Shown piece after piece: positions 60,467 to 64,000 of a stretch of DNA of 64,000 nucleotides; position 1 is the first letter of the stretch, and every line of letters starts with the position of its first letter. Source of the DNA: Nansenia antarctica. Taxonomy: Eukaryota > Chordata > Actinopteri > Argentiniformes > Microstomatidae. The stretch lies in the NCBI GenBank assembly GCA_963989245.1, contig CAXDII010000548.1:62001-126000 (forward strand), read 5' to 3'. The notes beneath the pieces were generated by a model. The model made no database searches, had not been told where the DNA came from, and saw only the letters and a program-made list of their open reading frames with translations. The translations under genes were made by a program, and so were the position numbers.

Positions 60467-63400
60467 CTGTTCTGAAAGTGTCCAAGCGGCCTGTTCTTAG
60501 AGTGGACTGTTTTTTGCATTCGTTCTCAAGTTATATCAAACTATCAAAGTGTTGTTTTCTGCCTTTCACGAGCACATTTTGACTTGTTGTTGAATAATCC
60601 TATAATGTAACTCTAAATGACAATCAGAGCAACTTGAATTGCGTGTGTGCAGCCTTTTGCTCAAAAGTGATCAACGTTTCGTTTTCGGAGTCTCTTTTGA
60701 CAATCTCTTCGAGAGCTGTTTTCAGTCATTAACAGAGCTGTTCTGAAAGTGTCCAAGCGGCCTGTTCTGAGAGTGGACTGTTTTTTTGCATTCGTTCTCA
60801 AGTTATATCAAACTATCAAAGTGTTGTTTTCTGCCTTTCACGAGCACATTTTGACTTGTTGTTGAATAATCCTATAATGTAACTCTAAATGACAATCAGA
60901 GCAACTTGAATTGCGTGTGTGCAGCCTTTTGCTCAAAAGTGATCAACGTTTCGTTTTCGGAGTCTCTTTTGACAATCTCTTCGAGAGCTGTTTTCAGTCA
61001 TTAACAGAGCTGTTCTGAAAGTGTCCAAGCGGCCTGTTCTTAGAGTGGACTGTTTTTTGCATTCGTTCTCAAGTTATATCAAACTATCAAAGTGTTGTTT
61101 TCTGCCTTTCACGAGCACATTTTGACTTGTTGTTGAATAATCCTATAATGTTACTCTAAATGACAATCAGAGCAACTTGAATTGCGTGTGTGCAGCCTTT
61201 TGCTCAAAAGTGATCAACGTTTCGTTTTCGGAGTCTCTTTTGACAATCTCTTCGAGAGCTGTTTTCAGTCATTAACAGAGCTTTTCTGAAAGTGTCCAAG
61301 CGGCCTGTTCTTAGAGTGGACTGTTTTTTGCATTCGTTCTCAAGTTATATCAAACTATCAAAGTGTTGTTTTCTACCTTTCACGAGCACTTTTTGACTTG
61401 TTGTTGAATAATCCTATAATGTTACTCTAAATGACAATCAGAGCAACTTGAATTGCGTGTGTGCAGCCTTTTGCTCAAAAGTAATCAACGTTTCGTTTTC
61501 AGAGTCTCTTTTGACAATCTCTTCGAGAGCTGTTTTCAGTCATTAACAGAGCTGTTCTGAAAGTGTCCAAGCGGCCTGTTCTGAGAGTGGACTGTTTTTT
61601 GCATTCGTTCTCAAGTTATATCAAACTATCAAAGTGTTGTTTTCTGCCTTTCACGAGCACATTTTGACTTGTTGTTGAATAATCCTATAATGTAACTCTA
61701 AATGACAATCAGAGCAACTTGAATTGCGTGTGTGCAGCCTTTTGCTCAAAAGTGATCAACGTTTCGTTTTCGGAGTCTCTTTTGACAATCTCTTCGAGAG
61801 CTGTTTTCAGTCATTAACAGAGCTGTTCTGAAAGTGTCCAAGCGGCCTGTTCTGAGAGTGGACTGTTTTTTTGCATTCGTTCTCAAGTTATATCAAACTA
61901 TCAAAGTGTTGTTTTCTGCCTTTCACGAGCACATTTTGACTTGTTGTTGAATAATCCTATAATGTAACTCTAAATGACAATCAGAGCAACTTGAATTGCG
62001 TGTGTGCAGCCTTTTGCTCAAAAGTGATCAACGTTTCGTTTTCGGAGTCTCTTTTGACAATCTCTTCGAGAGCTGTTTTCAGTCATTAACAGAGCTGTTC
62101 TGAAAGTGTCCAAGCGGCCTGTTCTTAGAGTGGACTGTTTTTTGCATTCGTTCTCAAGTTATATCAAACTATCAAAGTGTTGTTTTCTGCCTTTCACGAG
62201 CACATTTTGACTTGTTGTTGAATAATCCTATAATGTTACTCTAAATGACAATCAGAGCAACTTGAATTGCGTGTGTGCAGCCTTTTGCTCAAAAGTGATC
62301 AACGTTTCGTTTTCGGAGTCTCTTTTGACAATCTCTTCGAGAGCTGTTTTCAGTCATTAACAGAGCTTTTCTGAAAGTGTCCAAGCGGCCTGTTCTTAGA
62401 GTGGACTGTTTTTTGCATTCGTTCTCAAGTTATATCAAACTATCAAAGTGTTGTTTTCTGCCTTTCACGAGCACTTTTTGACTTGTTGTTGAATAATCCT
62501 ATAATGTTACTCTAAATGACAATCAGAGCAACTTGAATTGCGTGTGTGCAGCCTTTTGCTCAAAAGTAATCAACGTTTCGTTTTCAGAGTCTCTTTTGAC
62601 AATCTCTTCGAGAGCTGTTTTCAGTCATTAACAGAGCTGTTCTGAAAGTGTCCAAGCGGCCTGTTCTGAGAGTGGACTGTTTTTTGCATTCGTTCTCAAG
62701 TTATATCAAACTATCAAAGTGTTGTTTTCTGCCTTTCACGAGCACATTTTGACTTGTTGTTGAATAATCCTATAATGTAACTCTAAATGACAATCAGAGC
62801 AACTTGAATTGCGTGTGTGCAGCCTTTTGCTCAAAAGTGATCAACGTTTCGTTTTCGGAGTCTCTTTTGACAATCTCTTCGAGAGCTGTTTTCAGTCATT
62901 AACAGAGCTGTTCTGAAAGTGTCCAAGCGGCCTGTTCTTAGAGTGGACTGTTTTTTGCATTCGTTCTCAAGTTATATCAAACTATCAAAGTGTTGTTTTC
63001 TGCCTTTCACGAGCACATTTTGACTTGTTGTTGAATAAGCCTATAATGTAACTCTAAATGACAATCAGAGCAACTTGAATTGCGTGTGTGCAGCCTTTTG
63101 CTCAAAAGTGATCAACGTTTCGTTTTCGGAGTCTCTTTTGACAATCTCTTCGAGAGCTGTTTTCAGTCATTAACAGAGCTGTTCTGAAAGTGTCCAAGCG
63201 GCCTGTTCTGAGAGTGGACTGTTTTTTGCATTCGTTCTCAAGTTATATCAAACTATCAAAGTGTTGTTTTCTGCCTTTCACGAGCACATTTTGACTTGTT
63301 GAATAATCCTATAATGTAACTCTAGATGACAATCAGAGCAACTTGAATTGCGTGTGTGCAGCCTTTTGCTCAAAGGTGATCAACGTTTCGTTTTCGGAGT

Positions 63401-64000
63401 CTCTTTTGACAATCTCTTCGAGAGCTGTTTTCAGTCATTAACAGAGCTGTTCTGAAAGTGTCCAAGCGGCCTGTTCTTAGAGTGGACTGTTTTATGCATT
63501 CGTTCTCAAGTTATATCAAACTATCAAAGTGTTGTTTTCTGCCTTTCACGAGCACATTTTGACTTGTTGAATAATCCTATAATGTAACTCTAAATGACAA
63601 TCAGAGCAACTTGAATTGCGTGTGTGCAGCCTTTTGCTCAAAAGTGATCAACGTTTCGTTTTCGGAGTCTCTTTTGACAATCTCTTCGAGAGCTGTTTTC
63701 AGTCATTAACAGAGCTGTTCTGAAAGTGTCCAAGCGGCCTGTTCTTAGAGTGGACTGTTTTTTGCATTCGTTCTCAAGTTATATCAAACTATCAAAGTGT
63801 TGTTTTCTGCCTTTCACGAGCACATTTTGACTTGTTGTTGAATAATCCTATAATGTAACTCTAAATGACAATCAGAGCAACTTGAATTGCGTGTGTGCAG
63901 CCTTTTGCTCAAAAGTGATCAACGTTTCGTTTTCGGAGTCTCTTTTGACAATCTCTTCGAGAGCTGTTTTCAGTCATTAACAGAGCTGTTCTGAAAGTGT

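Larger units (their letters stand above)
52892..64000 (+). repeat. Satellite array, right block (41 complete monomers, then 15 bp)
   Basis: The same monomer resumes in register. Units start at 52915 and continue to 63985, with a 15-bp partial at 63986-64000, so the array runs past the window. It contains three short units, three 3-bp deletions and several T5 or T7 tracts. Orientation is the same as on the left. No gene is present. Confidence 0.97.
59134..64000 (+). repeat. Superblock, copy 4 (relative of 18972-23549), cut by the window edge
   Basis: Unit order G(actctgaatg), T, T(gtaatc), short (chimeric), short, T, G(T7), T(tgttac), F (61281), G, G(T7), T(tgttac), F (62366), G, T(aataagcc), G(deletion, aaaggtgatc), T(deletion), T. 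From the G(T7) unit at 60738 the order matches the core at 20573 unit for unit for ten units. The two F units are again 1085 bp apart. Confidence 0.86.

Noticed and set aside
1..64000. Ribosomal DNA or 5S gene tandem repeat
   Set aside because: No rRNA or 5S sequence, no pol III A or C box arrangement and no terminator pattern that I recognise in the monomer.
1..64000. Telomeric or subtelomeric repeats
   Set aside because: No TTAGGG or related short telomere repeats are present anywhere in the window.

Overview
The window is one satellite DNA array from an animal-type eukaryotic genome, broken once by a small transposon insertion. About 98% of it consists of head-to-tail copies of a roughly 271-bp monomer. 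I count 190 complete monomers to the left of the insertion, one monomer split by it, 41 complete monomers to its right and a final 15-bp partial, about 232 in all. Every copy lies in the same orientation and the register is never lost over 64 kb. No protein-coding, tRNA or rRNA gene is visible. I do not recognise the monomer as a named family. The organism can only be guessed: the hAT-type transposon with DUF4371/ZMYM-like transposase remnants, and a nested non-LTR retrotransposon tail ending in CAAT repeats, are typical of metazoans, and the element ends remind me of fish elements (low confidence, from memory).

Monomers are nearly identical but carry shared diagnostic variants, which I use as unit labels: G or T in 'gttct[G/T]agag'; 'A units' with ccagttctgag; 'acg units' with tccacgcgg; T6 or T7 tracts; tgtaac or tgttac; gtgatc or gtaatc; ttttcggag or ttttcagag; ttatatc or ttatagc; cagagc or cagaac; and a distinct 260-bp short variant. 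The order of labels reveals higher-order repeats (HORs).

Layout: 1-2982, mixed G/T/A units. 2983-12196, a 17-monomer HOR (4607 bp) in two tandem copies. 12197-18971, mixed units ending in two 542-bp dimers. 18972-23549, a superblock that recurs at 59134-64000. 23550-27326 and 28413-31918, two more copies of its core. 31919-36798, a 7-monomer HOR of 1898 bp. 36799-41676, mixed. 41677-44657, 542-bp dimers. 44658-47334, a block leading into three 531-bp dimers of short plus standard monomer. 47335-51636, mixed units up to the insertion.

The insertion (51637-52883, 1247 bp) has an exact 8-bp target-site duplication and hAT-like terminal inverted repeats. Inside are a decayed minus-strand transposase fragment, a 13-bp minisatellite and a truncated retrotransposon 3' end flanked by a 9-bp direct repeat. 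Removing the element and one target-site copy restores a perfect 271-bp monomer. From 52892 the array resumes and runs out of the window.

There are no genes working together here. The biology is that of satellite turnover: in-register unequal exchange or conversion, multi-scale HOR growth and a transposon landing in the array. A centromeric or other heterochromatic location is plausible but not shown by the sequence.
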